Below, piece after piece: positions 5,333 to 5,981 of a DNA stretch of 5,981 bases (its first letter is position 1; the number at the start of each line of letters is the position of its first letter). The stretch is from Oscillospiraceae bacterium (GTDB lineage Bacteria; Bacillota; Clostridia; Oscillospirales; Acutalibacteraceae). The stretch spans positions 1,776 to 7,756 of the forward strand of contig DOZQ01000169.1 of the NCBI GenBank assembly GCA_003517915.1, given 5' to 3'. Position numbers and translations under genes: made by a program. The notes below the pieces were generated by a model. That model had not been told where the DNA came from. It searched no databases and saw nothing but the letters and a program-made list of their open reading frames with translations.

Positions 5333-5981
5333 CTATACGCGCCGCCCAGCTGAGGTTAAAAGCATCGGCTGGCCACCGGTGTGCCAAAATAAAATCCTTT
5401 TGTTTTTTATGCCGTTCGCGGTAAGATATTCGCGCATGCCGTAAAAAGCCTTGCCGGTGTAAAACGGATCGAGCACAAGAGAATATTCCCCGAGCGCCTC
5501 TCTTATGACCTCTCCGATTCCCGGATGATAGCCGCGGTTGCCGCCGCAGAGATAGTCGTCGCAAAAAAGGTAGGAGGGAATACTGGGCCGCTGTCCGGAA
5601 TAATCGGAGTACCAGCGCACGCAGTTTTCTATTTCCTGGTTTCCGCGCCACGCGAGTCTTGCGGTGCTGACGCCTATGATTTTTTCTCGTCCGCCCGAGA
5701 GGGCCTGTCCTATAATGAGACCCGCCTGGGTGGTCCCGGTTCCACTGGCCAAAAATATATAGTCAAACGGCTCGGATATCTGCCCGAGCATTTCGCGGTA
5801 CGCCTGAATATAAGCAAACACGCCGGGCAGGTCATGACCGCCGCCTTTTATGAAATACGGACGTTTCCCCTCAAGCCGGAGTTTTGAGAGTTCACGCTCA
5901 ATGGTCGGCGCAACCTCTTTTACGTCGCACCACACCCGGCGTGCGCCCAGCAGACTAATCAGAAGCTCGTTTCCGGGCAGG
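5333..5981 (-). CDS. D-cysteine desulfhydrase / ACC deaminase-like PLP enzyme, 5' partial
   Basis: The last 215 codons of a fold-type II (tryptophan-synthase-beta-like) PLP enzyme; the frame is open to the right edge, so the start and the catalytic PLP lysine lie outside. Seen motifs, numbered from the first full codon: NELLISLLGA (4-13), GGGHDLPGVFAY (46-57), SGTGTTQAGL (79-88, phosphate-binding loop), LDPFYTGKAFYGM (170-182) and ILFWHTGGQP (196-205). These match the D-cysteine desulfhydrase/ACC deaminase family, whose members break down D-cysteine, ACC or related amino acids. The actual substrate is unknown. The end is odd: after HTGGQP it reads MLLTSAGRRV and stops at TAG (5333-5335), a sequence typical of the start of ATP-grasp proteins. 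A GTG at 5933-5935 could look like a start, but homologous sequence continues upstream of it. Confidence 0.87.
   Translation of the reverse strand, partial: LPGNELLISLLGARRVWCDVKEVAPTIERELSKLRLEGKRPYFIKGGGHDLPGVFAYIQAYREMLGQISEPFDYIFLASGTGTTQAGLIIGQALSGGREKIIGVSTARLAWRGNQEIENCVRWYSDYSGQRPSIPSYLFCDDYLCGGNRGYHPGIGEVIREALGEYSLVLDPFYTGKAFYGMREYLTANGIKNKRILFWHTGGQPMLLTSAGRRV
5336..5365 (-). pseudogene. Possible vestige of a second ATP-grasp gene start, fused in frame
   Basis: Codons 5365 to 5336 read MLLTSAGRRV, matching the conserved first residues of CarB-like ATP-grasp proteins (compare LLTSVGRRASLV at residues 8-19 of the intact ATP-grasp gene in this window). By eye the DNA matches that gene poorly, so this is not a recent copy of it. 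The simplest reading is a deletion that joined the end of the desulfhydrase gene to the start of another ATP-grasp gene, whose remainder was lost. Shifted by one base, the frame continues from 5337 to a TGA at 5260-5262 inside inverted repeat C. A chance resemblance cannot be excluded. Confidence 0.4.

Noticed and set aside
5319..5651. 110-codon minus-strand frame overlapping the desulfhydrase gene
   Set aside because: It is an arginine-rich shadow in another frame of a clearly conserved coding region.
5933..5935. GTG as the start of the desulfhydrase-like gene
   Set aside because: The frame is open to the edge and the upstream residues NELLISLLGA fit the family, so the gene is partial and not short.

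Overview
The window looks like chromosomal DNA of a Firmicutes bacterium, most likely a Clostridia/Oscillospiraceae-type anaerobe of medium to moderately high GC. The grounds are strong AGGAG-type ribosome binding sites, a sigma-A-type promoter with a structured rpsO leader, protein sequences of Firmicutes character, and GTAGGG-type palindromic intergenic repeats that I recall as common in Clostridia genomes. The placement rests on recognition, not on a search. Every gene I can support is on the minus strand, so transcription runs from right to left. I see no rRNA, tRNA, CRISPR array or transposase gene.

Right part (about 5981 to 2942): a small-molecule or cell-surface biosynthesis block. It opens with the 3' part of a D-cysteine desulfhydrase/ACC deaminase-like PLP enzyme that is cut by the window edge. 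After it comes an AT-rich gap of about 250 bases holding three successive inverted repeats. Next is an ATP-grasp ligase, whose end overlaps by 8 bases the start of a DegT/EpsN-like sugar aminotransferase. That gene overlaps by 4 bases (ATGA) a class I/II aminotransferase. Three PLP enzymes from three families plus one ATP-grasp ligase suggest a pathway that makes an amino sugar and perhaps attaches an amino acid or other carboxylate to it. The product is unknown. The desulfhydrase ends in residues that look like the first residues of a second, lost ATP-grasp gene.

Middle (about 1740 to 563): a 157-base gap with three GTAGGG-type hairpin repeats, two of them in the same orientation with compensating stem changes, then trpS (tryptophanyl-tRNA synthetase) with a good ribosome binding site and no T-box leader.

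Left part (about 530 to 1): rpsO (ribosomal protein S15) with its own near-consensus promoter (TTTACA-17-TATAAT) and a leader of about 100 nt. The leader can adopt competing helices, one of which would cover the Shine-Dalgarno sequence; this fits autogenous control by S15. A GC-rich hairpin without a U-tract follows rpsO, and nothing else is recognisable before the left edge.
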